Below are positions 10,201 to 18,695 of a stretch of DNA of 64,000 bases, piece after piece. A program made the translations under genes and the position numbers. Source of the DNA: Boswellia sacra (Eukaryota; Streptophyta; Magnoliopsida; Sapindales; Burseraceae); contig SNVD02001245.1 of assembly GCA_013180625.2 (NCBI GenBank), forward strand, positions 1-64,000, in the 5' to 3' direction. The notes under the pieces are model-generated. The model had not been told where the DNA came from and searched no databases. It saw only the letters and a program-made list of their open reading frames with translations. Within the stretch, counting starts at the first letter, position 1, and the number at the start of each line of letters is the position of its first letter.

Positions 10201-12708
10201 ATCTGAATAGGTTTGACTTTAACAAAAATCTAAATAAGTCTAAATACGAATGTTGGAATGATATGTTTGTTTTTCTTTAATTTTTTAAAATATAATAATA
10301 AGTTTTCAGTTGTTTTTTTTAATAACTAAAAATATTTGAAAAATTATAATTCAACATATATGCCCTTATTTAATATTATATATATTGTACATTGTATATG
10401 TTACATTAACAATTGTAAATAGTCATTACAATATAATCAAAATTAAAATATTATGGTGCCATAAGAAACTATTTTGTTAAAAGAGGTTGTCATCCTTGTG
10501 CATTATGATCAGTTGCCCGGTGGTTCAAAGACGACATTGGTAGAAGAGTTTAATAGTCGGAAAATATCCTAAAGAGTTTAAAAAATAAGCATTAATTAAA
10601 ATTATCATGGGTATTTTAGAACATAAAAAATGGATAATTCATTTAGGTCTTTTCTCATTTAAATAAAACCTACGAAATATAGCTCTTTCTATTTGAATAT
10701 AATTATTTAAGAAAAAGTTTTTGGTCTTGAAACAATCACTATAAAAAAGTTAGATGAAAAATCAATCAGTCCTTAAATTTGTCCCAAAGATACAGGCGGG
10801 AAAAAATAATTGCCCTGCTCATTTTGCTGCTACATCCTCTCCTACTGTTTATAACTGTTTTTTTTTTCCTTAAAAAAAAAGATCACGATGGCCGGGAACA
10901 TTCTGTGTATGCTTTGATTACTCGTACTTGCAGGAAGGAATAAATTTACTTAGGAATTAACTACGAAAACATTTTTAAGAAGGATTACATTTAAGTAACT
11001 ATATTTAATTTCATCATTATTAATAAATAGATATCTTTTTTTGAGTGATAAACTAAATAAGGTCCTTTTTATTAATAATACTCGAGAAACAAACCACCAT
11101 ACATTCATAAACTATATATATATATTGATTTTGAAATTACATAGCAACAATACATCCTCTGTTAATTTTCTTAACTTATTTAGTTTTATCAGGTGAAAAA
11201 TAGTGAGGTCCTTCTTGTTACTTGTCTAGAGTCTATTTCAGTTTGTTAATTAAACTTATTTAATTTATTGGTAGGTATTTACATGATGAAAAGGAAGAAG
11301 GTGAGGAACCACAACCAAAGAGACTGAAAATTTTCAATTCCTTTGAAGATGAATCAAGCTCAGGGTAATAAGATTCTTCTTCTTCTTCTTATTATTATTA
11401 TTATTAATGGGTAGCTCAAAGATATTGATTTTAGCACAAATTTCTCGGTTCTATCCCAACTATTAGAGTTGCAATAAAAGAATCACCTTTATTTGCGGAT
11501 CTAACATCTAGTCGATCTTACAAGATTGAAGGGGTGTTTGTTCTTGGTACGAAACCTGAATATAACTTAATCTTAGTCATTCAAATATTTTTGATTATTT
11601 AGTTTTTTAAGTTAAATTATCATATATTTTTATCTCAATGAAAAATGCTAAAAGTTTTTAAATTTTATTTGAATGAAAAAATATAAATTATAATTCTTCA
11701 ATAATTATCCCTATAAAATATATCTGTTTCATATTGTATCAGTTCTTATGCTTTAAATATTTGTTAAATCAAATATTCAAAGATTAAACATTAGATTTTA
11801 GACTTATAAAAAAATTAATGAATTATTTTATCTTCACGAAAGCAAATTATTTTAATAAAACTAATATCTTTTAAATCAAATTAAATATATCATTAACATA
11901 AAAATCTTACGACTTAATATTTTACATAATACAATAGTATTTTATTTTATTTGTGCTTTATCATAATATTAAGCCATCAAAGAGTTTGTCTTATAAAATG
12001 ACCAATTAATTTAAAAAGTTTGTTTGAATTACAAATATACTTAATATAGGTATCATAAACATTTTTAAGGATATATATATATATATATATATATATAGAG
12101 GTATCATAAACATTTTTAAGGATATATATATATATATATATATAAAATTATTGATTTTAAATAAATGTTAAAATAAGAAAACAAACAATTCATTGAGATA
12201 TATTCTTAAATGTAGATCCATCGAGAATTAAAAAAGAAAAAAGAAAAGAAAAAAGATGCAACTATGTCAATAACTGCTCAAGGCTTGAGAGTGACAGATT
12301 AGATTAGGCTATTATATTCTCTGAAAACTTAAATAAAATTCATTGTTTCCATCAACCTTTCTCTTTGGTTTGAAGATATCTTCCTTGAATAACCGTAGAC
12401 CTTATATTTTGTAAACTCATGTATGTCTTGATGTCACAATTACATATATAGCAATGTGCCACTTCATCTACAATATAATTAGTTTATTTAATTTAGGTTT
12501 ATTAGGTAAGAATTTTAGTGTCTGTTTATTGCACATCCAACAGTTTGTTCTATTTTATTTTTCTAGAGACTTTATCTCTGATGATGATGACGAAGACGAA
12601 GTTCAAAAACGATTTGGGGGGAGATTCAACATTGGAAAATTCGTGGTAAATAAATGCATGTTTTCATTTTGTTATTCCTATTGTACAATTCATTATAGAA
12701 TTGGATAA
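6113..12708 (+). CDS. TNL-type disease-resistance gene lacking a visible TIR exon
   Basis: This is an intracellular NBS-LRR immune receptor of the TIR class. Suggested exons: 6,113-7,205 (NB-ARC), 7,738-8,046, 8,193-9,161 (LRR), 9,249-9,895 (post-LRR domain), 11,275-11,364 and 12,567-12,645, with possible read-through to a stop at 12,708. All junctions are GT/AG and phases agree from exon to exon. The NB to LRR frame is fully open with no stop or frameshift, so the body may be functional. Intact TNLs begin with a TIR exon of about 480 bp encoding an NADase domain; none is seen in the 6 kb upstream. The gene is therefore truncated, or its first exon lies before the window. Further possible 3' exons are at 13,269-13,302 and 19,261-19,320. 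Confidence 0.75.
7738..8046 (+). CDS. NB-ARC to LRR linker exon of the TNL gene
   Basis: This phase-0 exon of 103 codons begins GSEKVLGITFDTF and contains SDAFAKMCNLRLLEVYD and SDFSAEDLVRLDMPSSKVER. These match the conserved NL-linker and first LRRs of TNLs (F..M..LR.L, then LV.L.M..S...LW). It ends in CAG directly followed by a (GT)n microsatellite, so the splice donor is the first GT of that repeat. Confidence 0.8.
8047..8090. repeat. (GT)n/(GTAT)n microsatellite at a splice donor
   Basis: A run of GT dinucleotides followed by GTAT units starts exactly at the exon-intron boundary and contains many alternative GT donors. Confidence 0.85.
8193..9161 (+). CDS. LRR exon of the TNL gene
   Basis: There are 323 codons of leucine-rich repeats, the sensing part of the receptor. 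Repeating LxxLxLxxC/N patterns are clear: LKYINLSGSTQLKDIPNLS, LQELILNGCTSLENI, LVNLDLSNCDGLSIVPDGI, KVEKLDLSGTSI, LVRLDLSHCQNLESL, LRFLYVRECSKLKRLP, LKNFNLSGNNFDRLP and LDFLDISYCENLTSLP. The exon opens with DLKNLKYINL right after acceptor aacag, and closes at CAG/gtctct after NLANCFKLNLSEI, the usual end of a TNL LRR block. Phase is 0 at both ends. Confidence 0.85.
9249..9895 (+). CDS. Post-LRR (C-JID) domain exon of the TNL gene
   Basis: The exon starts GVCNSVCYPGDEIPNWFRFR. The CYPG.EIP.WF signature marks the C-terminal jelly-roll/Ig-like (C-JID, post-LRR) domain, which takes part in effector recognition in TNLs. It continues through FLGYIMSAVVAFPEGY, the acidic run DEDEDVPRGRD, and VNFAFRREKKDKAESSS near the end. 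The donor gtatct is at 9,896, leaving phase 2, which is consistent with the next exon. Confidence 0.75.
9896..11274 (+). other. Intron of the TNL gene containing a MITE-like insertion
   Basis: A 1.4-kb intron between donor gtatct and acceptor ttattggtag. It contains a MITE-like element (about 10,174-10,740) of the same family as the one at 2,295. The rest is AT-rich with no exon-like stretch. Confidence 0.45.
10174..10740. mobile_element. MITE-like element, copy 2, inside a TNL intron
   Basis: The left end (agggacgattatttttttat, then ctgaaatctgaat) closely matches the end of the element at 2,295. The right end is less well preserved (gaaacaatcact), so the outer border is approximate. Confidence 0.35.
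11275..11364 (+). CDS. TNL tail exon with NLS-like acidic segment
   Basis: The exon joins in phase to 9,895 and encodes YLHDEKEEGEEPQPKRLKIF followed by NSFEDESSSG. PKRLK is a basic cluster of nuclear-localisation type, found in the C-terminal tails of some TNLs. Donor gtaata, phase 2. Confidence 0.5.
11529..12192. mobile_element. MITE-like element, copy 3, with internal TA repeats
   Basis: The termini aaggggtgtttgttct and aagaaaacaaacaattc (about 12,176-12,192) are imperfect inverted repeats of the same style as the copies at 2,295 and 10,174. The interior carries a tandem duplication of gtatcataaacatttttaag plus (TA)n at about 12,049-12,145. Confidence 0.35.
12049..12145. repeat. Duplicated unit ending in (TA)n
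   Basis: Two tandem copies of gtatcataaacatttttaag, each followed by a run of TA dinucleotides. Confidence 0.8.
12567..12645 (+). CDS. Acidic tail exon of the TNL gene
   Basis: After acceptor tttttctag the frame continues in phase as DFISDDDDEDEVQKRFGG and RFNIGKFV, with donor GTG/gtaaat. If the donor is not used, translation runs on to a stop at 12,708. The exon is very acidic with no known fold. Phase and splice sites support it, homology does not. Confidence 0.4.
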
Positions 12709-12877
12709 CCCCAAGGGTTGGATTTAATAGTAAGTAGTCTGTGGTCCATGATTAAGGTCAAGGTGTCAAATCCCCTCCAGGCCACAGCCATGCCAAACTT
12801 ATGAGGGGTGGATGTAGCCCCACTTTAAGAACTCAGTGACCAATTTCCCAAATGAATAAGGCAAGGGGTTTCCGAGA

Positions 12878-12880
<3 letters not shown>
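12709..12880. mobile_element. Possible tRNA-derived SINE
   Basis: About 170 bp of balanced composition in AT-rich surroundings. It contains an A-box-like taatagtaagtag and a B-box-like aggtgtcaaatccc about 35 bp later, the spacing of an RNA polymerase III promoter. It ends at a long CT microsatellite. The motifs are degenerate and no target duplication was found. Confidence 0.35.

Positions 12881-12926
<46 letters not shown>
12880..12926. repeat. (CT)n microsatellite
   Basis: An uninterrupted run of CT dinucleotides of about 45 bp. Confidence 0.9.
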
Positions 12927-12929
<3 letters not shown>

Positions 12930-14245
12930 ACAACTTAAGAGGAAGAAAAGCCTTCGTAACTAAAATGCATCCTTTACAAGCGTTATACGTGTTTGTATTT
13001 AAAAATGTAAAGCATTTCTTTGCGTAAATCGTTTATGCTTGAAATCATTCTATTTATAAATCAAACTATTTGGTTTGCATCCCCCATTTCTCTCCTAAGA
13101 TATATAGACTCCCTTGAATAATAATATGTGTATGAAAATTTTCTCATATAAGTTGTTGTGGCAAATACGTAGCATATCGCATTATTTATTTTATTTTATA
13201 TTATGTGAAAAGGCGTTGATGTTTGTTATCCATTTTAGTTTGTTTAATATGTTTAATTTGTAATATAGGCATTCAGATGAAGACTCAGGATCCCAGTCCG
13301 AGGTAACTATTGTGATGTCTTTTTACTTTTTATTTTATAATTGATTAGATAACTCAGCGATTTGACTTTTACCACTTAAATTTTTTAGTTGTGTTTGTTT
13401 CTAAATAATTTACATAATTTGCAAGAATTTACCACTTATCTGTTACGAGATTTTTTTTTAAAGTTTTTCTGCACATCTGTTTACAATTTGCAACAGACAA
13501 GGATAGAACATACTAAATTTATTTAATTAATGATGAAAAGTTACTATTTCTGATAATATTATTTATAAACATTTTTTTCAATGTTTTTAATTGAAACCCC
13601 TCTCTTTTTAACCACTTCAAAGGATGAAAAAGCCACCACAATTAGATTAACTGATATGAAGCATATCTGATTTGAATCATTTTTTCATATATTTTGAAAT
13701 TGAAATTTTTCTAGTGGTAACTCTTTTTATGCAGAAATTGCTATTAGAGATAAATCATATATAACTAAAACACTTGAATCGTGAAGATTTTGAATTATTT
13801 ATAGAATTTTATGCTTTATGCATCTTTTCAAATGCATTAAATATAAAACTTGAATTACAATATGTATAGATTCAACATAGATGATAATAATGATGATGCA
13901 ACTTATAATTACATTGTTGGCTAAGTAGAAACGAATAACAAAACTAGGATAAATCAGCCCTTTTATAGCCTAAGAATCCTAATTTGACTCAAAATAATTT
14001 AAATAAAATAAATCTAATATGAATTGGAATGTATTTAAACGTTTGCATATCACAAATGGAATCGAATCAGAAAAAACCGAAATTTCCTAAATTTAAAAGA
14101 GGACTCAAAACTAACTGAAGGAACTAAAGGGCAATTTTGTCCACATGAGAAGTAATGGGCACGTGGGGGCGCGTGCATGCTTGTGTTTCTGTGCTTGTTT
14201 GTAAGCTAAGTCTCTCCACTGGCTTCGAAAAGATTGTGAGCTAAG
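12927..14245. other. AT-rich sequence with one weak exon candidate
   Basis: The segment 13,269-13,302 lies between an acceptor (atag) and a donor (gtaact) and reads HSDEDSGSQSE in one frame, an acidic tail like the exons before it. That frame does not follow from the phase-0 end at 12,645, so it is only a candidate. No other gene is seen. Confidence 0.3.
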
Positions 14246-14758
14246 TGTTACGGCCCGCCCAAACCTTCCTAGAGTGACTCAAAATATGCGTAAGACTTGG
14301 CAAGTCTAAGCCCATTTTCTAGAATTCTCTAGCAAGCCTCCCTTGTAAATCTCTAAGATATTTTTAGAACTCTCCATGTAAATATCTCGATTCTTTTGTA
14401 GAAAGGTCTAGAGAGTGAATAACGGTCGTTGGATGTATTAAATCTTGGCCGTCCATTTAGGAGATGGTTCATTATAAATACCTCTCCAAGGCTCATTTGT
14501 AAGGTATCGAAATAAGTTATACACAAGCCATTGTAAAGAGTTCTTGAATAATACAAAGTTTTCTCCTTTAGCAACACTGGTCTCTAACCTTCCAACACTT
14601 CTCATCACTTTGCCTTAAAGCTCTTAGCTCAACGATCCTAGCCTCTCAAGCTTCTTCTTTAAGGAACAAAGCCAACATCAAGGGTTACTTAGCAACTTTC
14701 GAGTTCGAGTTGTCTAATTGCTACACGAGCGTGCTGCGTAACTTTTAAGCTCGTGACA
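14246..14758 (+). repeat. 5' LTR of the chromovirus
   Basis: 513 bp, TG...CA ends. A TATA-like attataaata at 14,471 is the probable promoter of the element. Confidence 0.9.
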
Positions 14759-14905
14759 GTTGGTATCATAGAACGGTTTAAGCACAAGAGCTATATGGCA
14801 TCCGACATTGAAGTGACTATGGAGGAGCAAATGTGTGGACGAGAGGAGTAACCTCAGTCACTACCATGCCCACCAGGCAAGCATGGCAAGTCCAAAGCTC
14901 GGCCT

Positions 14906-15953
14906 GTGGAAGCCCTGGAGCCTCGTGTTGCTAGCATAGAACAAGCCATCTCAGGGATAGACAATGTGATTGAGAGTCTCTCTGACCATCTTGATGGCCT
15001 AGAGACGAACTATGGGGAGATCACTCAAGCCACAGAGTCCAGCATTCTCAAGTATAGCAAGTCCTACAAGGAGGAGCTTCAAAACCTTACACGAGAACTC
15101 CACGGCTTGCGGACCTTTGTGGAGCATGAATTATGGGTAATCTATGCGAAAGCGGAGGAAGTTCGCACGGAATGGGAGAGACATTGTGATCAAGCTAGCC
15201 CATCCTATATAAGTGCTAGTGCACTCAACACCATGCAAGTGCCCACTCTTGCCCTATACCATGGTACCCGCAATGCCACGGAGGTCGAAAACTTCTTGTT
15301 CGGCCTTGAGCAATACTTTGAGGCTAAGGGTGTCTGTGACGATACTTCAAGAATCGGCATTGTGCCCACATTCCTACGGGATATAGCCCAATTGTGGCAG
15401 TGTCGTAAGTATGGCGACGCAGGCAAGGGCCTTTGTTCTCTCCATACATGTGAGGACTTTAAACGGGAGCTTCGGAAACACTTCTCCCCAAGCAATGCCG
15501 AAAAGAAGGCAAGGGGCCGCCTTCGTCGTCTCAAGCAAAGTGGCACCATTCGAGATTATATAAAGGAATTCACCACTATCATTTTGGAGATTGAAGACAT
15601 GTCCGACAAAGACTCCATCTTCTACTTCCTTGATAGACTCAAGGATTGGGCGAGGATCGAGTTTGAAAGACATGGTGTGCAAAACCTCAATGAAGCTACA
15701 GCCGCGGCAAAGGCCTTCACAGATTATGCATCCTAATCCAAAGAAAAGAAGGCCAATCACGGCAAAGGTGGGGGGAGAGAGGAGCGCCAAAAAGGGTCAT
15801 GATCGGAAAGAAGGTGGTGCATACAAGTCTTTTGGAGGGGACAAGCGTGACAAGCCTAGTAAAAGTAAGTCTAACACCCCTAAGCCTAAGAGCCCTTATT
15901 TTATCTGTGATGGCTCTCATTGGGTACGAGATTGCCTAAAGAGGAAGCCTTAA
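14906..15953 (+). pseudogene. Chromovirus gag with broken frame and damaged zinc knuckle
   Basis: The first part (14,906-15,736, 276 codons) has a coiled-coil-like N-terminus and the retrotransposon gag core: FLFGLEQYFEAKGV, then LRKHFSPSNAEKKARGRLRR. This is the nucleocapsid precursor that packages element RNA. A frameshift near 15,730 moves the C-terminus to another frame, where the zinc knuckle reads YFICDGSHWVRDC at about 15,897-15,935. The CX2CX4HX4C motif has lost its first Cys (Tyr instead). An in-frame stop upstream of 14,906 means the native start is probably gone. Confidence 0.75.
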
Positions 15954-16005
15954 TGCTTTAGCAGCTCAACACAAGGGCTCACAAGGTGATGACTCCCAAG
16001 CAGAG

Positions 16006-16464
16006 ATGGGTTCTCTCCACACAATTGGCGCACTTAAGAGACCCACACATACCAAGAAGGTTCTTATGTATATAAGCACCACTATTAATGAGAAGAATGT
16101 GGGGGCGATGCTTGATACGGGAGCCACGCACAACTTTGTTTCTATTGAGGAGGCCAAACGCTTAGGCCTCAAGTATAACGATGGACGAGGCATCATCAAG
16201 GCGGTAAACTTACCCACTAAGGCAATAGTAAGAGTATCCAAGGCAACATTGGTGCAAATTGGTGCATGGAAAGGGAATCTCGATTTCTTTATCGTCCCCA
16301 TGGAGGACTTCCAAGTAGTGTTCAGTATGGAGTTCTTCGATCAAGTCCATGCTTTTCCCATACCGGCCTCCAACTCCCTTAGCATCCTTGATGAGAGTCA
16401 ATCGTGGATGGTCATGGCGGAACGTGTAGCCAAGGTCAAAAGCAAGATGCTATCTGCACTATAA
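16006..16464 (+). pseudogene. Chromovirus aspartic protease region
   Basis: The frame contains MLDTGATHNFVSIEEAKRLG, with the DTGA catalytic Asp of retroviral-type proteases, followed by a hydrophobic strand around DFFIVPMEDFQVVFSMEFF. The domain processes the Gag-Pol polyprotein. It lies in its own frame, ends in a stop at 16,464, and is separated from RT by further stops. Confidence 0.75.
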
Positions 16465-16476
16465 TTCAAGTGGGGA

Positions 16477-17304
16477 TTGAATAAGGATCCAAGCTTCCTT
16501 GCCACAGTTCGAGAATTAAACGATGGGGAAGATGTCACCATCGCCAAGGATCCCACACCAAAAGAGGTCCAAGCCGTCCTTGAGGAATATAAGGATGTCA
16601 TGCCCAAAGAACTCCCAAAGAAGTTGCCGCCACGACGGGAGGTGGACCATCAAATCGAGTTAGAGCCTAGTGCCAGGCCTTCAGCCATGGTGCCTTACCG
16701 TATGACGCCACCTGAACTTGCGCAGTTGAAAAAGCAACTCTAAGATCTTTTTGATGCGAGATATATCCAACCCTCCAAAGCTCTATACAATGCTCCTGTT
16801 TTCTTCCAAAAGAAGAAGGATAGATCTCTCCGCATGTGCATTGACTATCGGGCACTCAACAAGATCACCATCAAGAACAAGTACCCAATTCAACTAATTG
16901 GAGAATTATTCAACCAACTTGGGAAAGCTCAATGCTTCACAAAGCTTGACTTGAGCTCGGGGTACTACCAAGTGCACATTGCCAAGGGTGATGAACCGAA
17001 GATGGCGTGTGTAATAAGGTATGATGCTTTTGAATTTTTAGTCATGCCATTTGGCCTCACCAATGCACCCGCCACATTTTGCACTCTCATGAATAAATTA
17101 TTCTATTCCTATCTCGATCAATTTGTTGTGGTGTACTTGGATGACATAGTGGTATATAGTGCCACTGTTGAAGAGCATGTGCAGCATCTTAAGCAAGTAT
17201 TCCAAGTATTTCACGAAAATGACTTTACATCAAGAAAGAAAAATGTTCCTTTGCTCAAAGAGAAGTATAGTTCCTTGGCCACCAAATACGGGGTGGGAGA
17301 CTAA
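16477..17304 (+). pseudogene. Chromovirus reverse transcriptase, interrupted
   Basis: The N-terminal part reads PRREVDHQIELEPSARPSAM up to a stop at 16,743. After 16,834 the fingers and palm continue: MCIDYRALNKITIKNKYPI, then FTKLDLSSGYYQVHIA with the first catalytic Asp, FLVMPFGLTNAPATF, and YLDDIVVYS with the paired Asp of the YxDD box. The frame is lost near 17,240-17,300. The RT copied the element RNA into DNA; with these stops it cannot be made as one protein. Confidence 0.85.
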
Positions 17305-17321
17305 TTATGGATTAAGCCAAG

Positions 17322-17840
17322 GTGAAGGCCATTCAACAATGGGAGCCTACCACGAAGGTGCCGGAGCTACGATCTTTTATTGGGTTGGTGAACTACTATC
17401 GGTGGTTTATGAAGGGCTACTCCACCAAGGCTGCCCCACTCACGGATCTACTTAAGAAGAACAACACATGGCATTGGATAGAAAAATGCCAACATGCCTT
17501 CGAAGAATTAAAGAAGGCAATATCTGAAGAACCGGTGTTGGTGTTGCCCAACCACGCAAGCCATTCGAGATGCACATGGGCGCCTCCGACTTTGCCATAG
17601 GTAGAGTTCTCATGCAAGAATGGCACTCAATTACGTACGAGAGTCGCAAGCTAGACGACACGGAGAAAAGATATACAGTCCAAGAGAAGGAGATGACGAC
17701 CATCATCCAATGCCTACGGGTTTGACATCATTACTTGCTTGGCTCGCACTTTGTCATTAATATTAATAATATGGCAACGAGCTACTTTCAAACACAAAAG
17801 AAACTAAGACCCAAGCAAGCTCGATGGCAAGATTTCTTGA
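17322..17840 (+). pseudogene. Chromovirus RNase H region, frameshifted
   Basis: It begins with the RT thumb/connection signature [20 protein letters not shown] and [16 protein letters not shown] frameshift near 17,570 is followed by [39 protein letters not shown] and LLGSHFVINI, matching the RNase H core. The first catalytic Asp and the Glu of the EKE motif can be read, but only across frames and a stop. Confidence 0.7.
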
Positions 17841-18175
17841 CCAAGTTCGACTACCCCCTAACCTCAAGATTCATCCGGTCTTCCATGTTAGCTTCCTCAA
17901 GCCATATCATGAAGACAAGGAAGATCAAAGTAGAAGTGAGTCCAAGAGAGCGCCTACAGCTATCGTCACTGCATTCGACAAGGACGTGGAATGCATCCTT
18001 GTGAATTGGGTGATATGAAGGAGAGGAGTTCCACCATATGCTGAATACTTAGTGAAGTAGAAAGACCTCCCAGACAGTGAAGCAAGTTGGGAACGTGAAG
18101 ATATCTTGTGGCAATTTGGCGAGCACATACAATGATACAAGGAAGAGAGTGCACTGAGGACGTCGTGAAATTAGG
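17841..18175 (+). pseudogene. Chromovirus C-terminal remnant with chromodomain; integrase deleted
   Basis: Right after RNase H (RWQDFLTKFDY) the sequence jumps to LKIHPVFHVSFLKPYHED, which normally lies at the end of the integrase. The whole catalytic integrase is therefore deleted at about 17,855-17,865. Downstream is a chromodomain: GVPPYAEYLVK, a stop in place of Trp, then KDLPDSEASWEREDILWQF. Chromodomains direct insertion to marked chromatin in chromoviruses. Several stops and frame changes make it non-functional. Confidence 0.75.
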
Positions 18176-18185
18176 TGGGGGAGGA
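18173..18185 (+). other. Polypurine tract of the chromovirus
   Basis: A purine-rich block (aggtgggggagga) immediately before the 3' LTR, the usual primer for plus-strand DNA synthesis. Confidence 0.8.
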
Positions 18186-18695
18186 TGTTACGGCCCTCCC
18201 AAACGCTTGCTAGAGTGGCCCAATATATGCACAAGGCTTGGCAAGTCCAAGTCCATTTTCTAGAATTTTGTAGCAAGCCTCCCTTGTAAATATCCAAGAT
18301 ATTTTTAGAACTCTCCAAATATCTAGATTCTTTTGTAGAAAGGTTTAGAGAGTGAATAACGGCCGTTGTATGTATTAAATTTTGGCCATCTATTTAGGAA
18401 ATGATTCACTATAAATACCCCTCTAAGGCTTATTTGTAAGGCATCGAAATAAGTTCTACACAAGCTATTGTAAAGAGTTCTTAAATAATACAAAGCTTTC
18501 TCCTTTAGCTACACTTGTCTCTAACCTTCGAACACTTCTCATCACTTTGCCTTAAAGCTCTTAGCTTAACGATCCTAGCCTCTCAAGCTTCTTCTTAAAG
18601 GAACCAAGCCAACATCAAGATTTACTTAGCAATTTTCGAGTTCGAGTTGTCTAAGTACCGCGCGAGCGTGCTGTGCAACTTCTAAGGTCGTGACA
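18186..18695 (+). repeat. 3' LTR of the chromovirus
   Basis: 510 bp, aligned end to end with 14,246-14,758 with scattered substitutions and small indels, one of them a 4-bp deletion near 18,315. Followed by taag. Confidence 0.9.

Larger units (their letters stand above)
14246..18695 (+). mobile_element. Decayed Ty3/gypsy chromovirus LTR retrotransposon
   Basis: Two direct LTRs (14,246-14,758 and 18,186-18,695) begin tgttacgg and end cgtgaca. A primer-binding site resembling the initiator-Met tRNA complement (tggtatcata, 14,761) follows the first LTR. A polypurine tract aggtgggggagga (18,173-18,185) precedes the second. The 4-bp sequence taag flanks both sides, a likely target duplication. 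Gag, protease, RT, RNase H and a chromodomain are recognisable in order, but the integrase is missing. The element is 4.45 kb. By eye about one in ten LTR positions differs, so the insertion is old. Confidence 0.9.

Noticed and set aside
15205..16607. Minus-strand ORFs over the chromovirus gag and protease
   Set aside because: Shadows of the plus-strand gag and protease frames with no recognisable motif.
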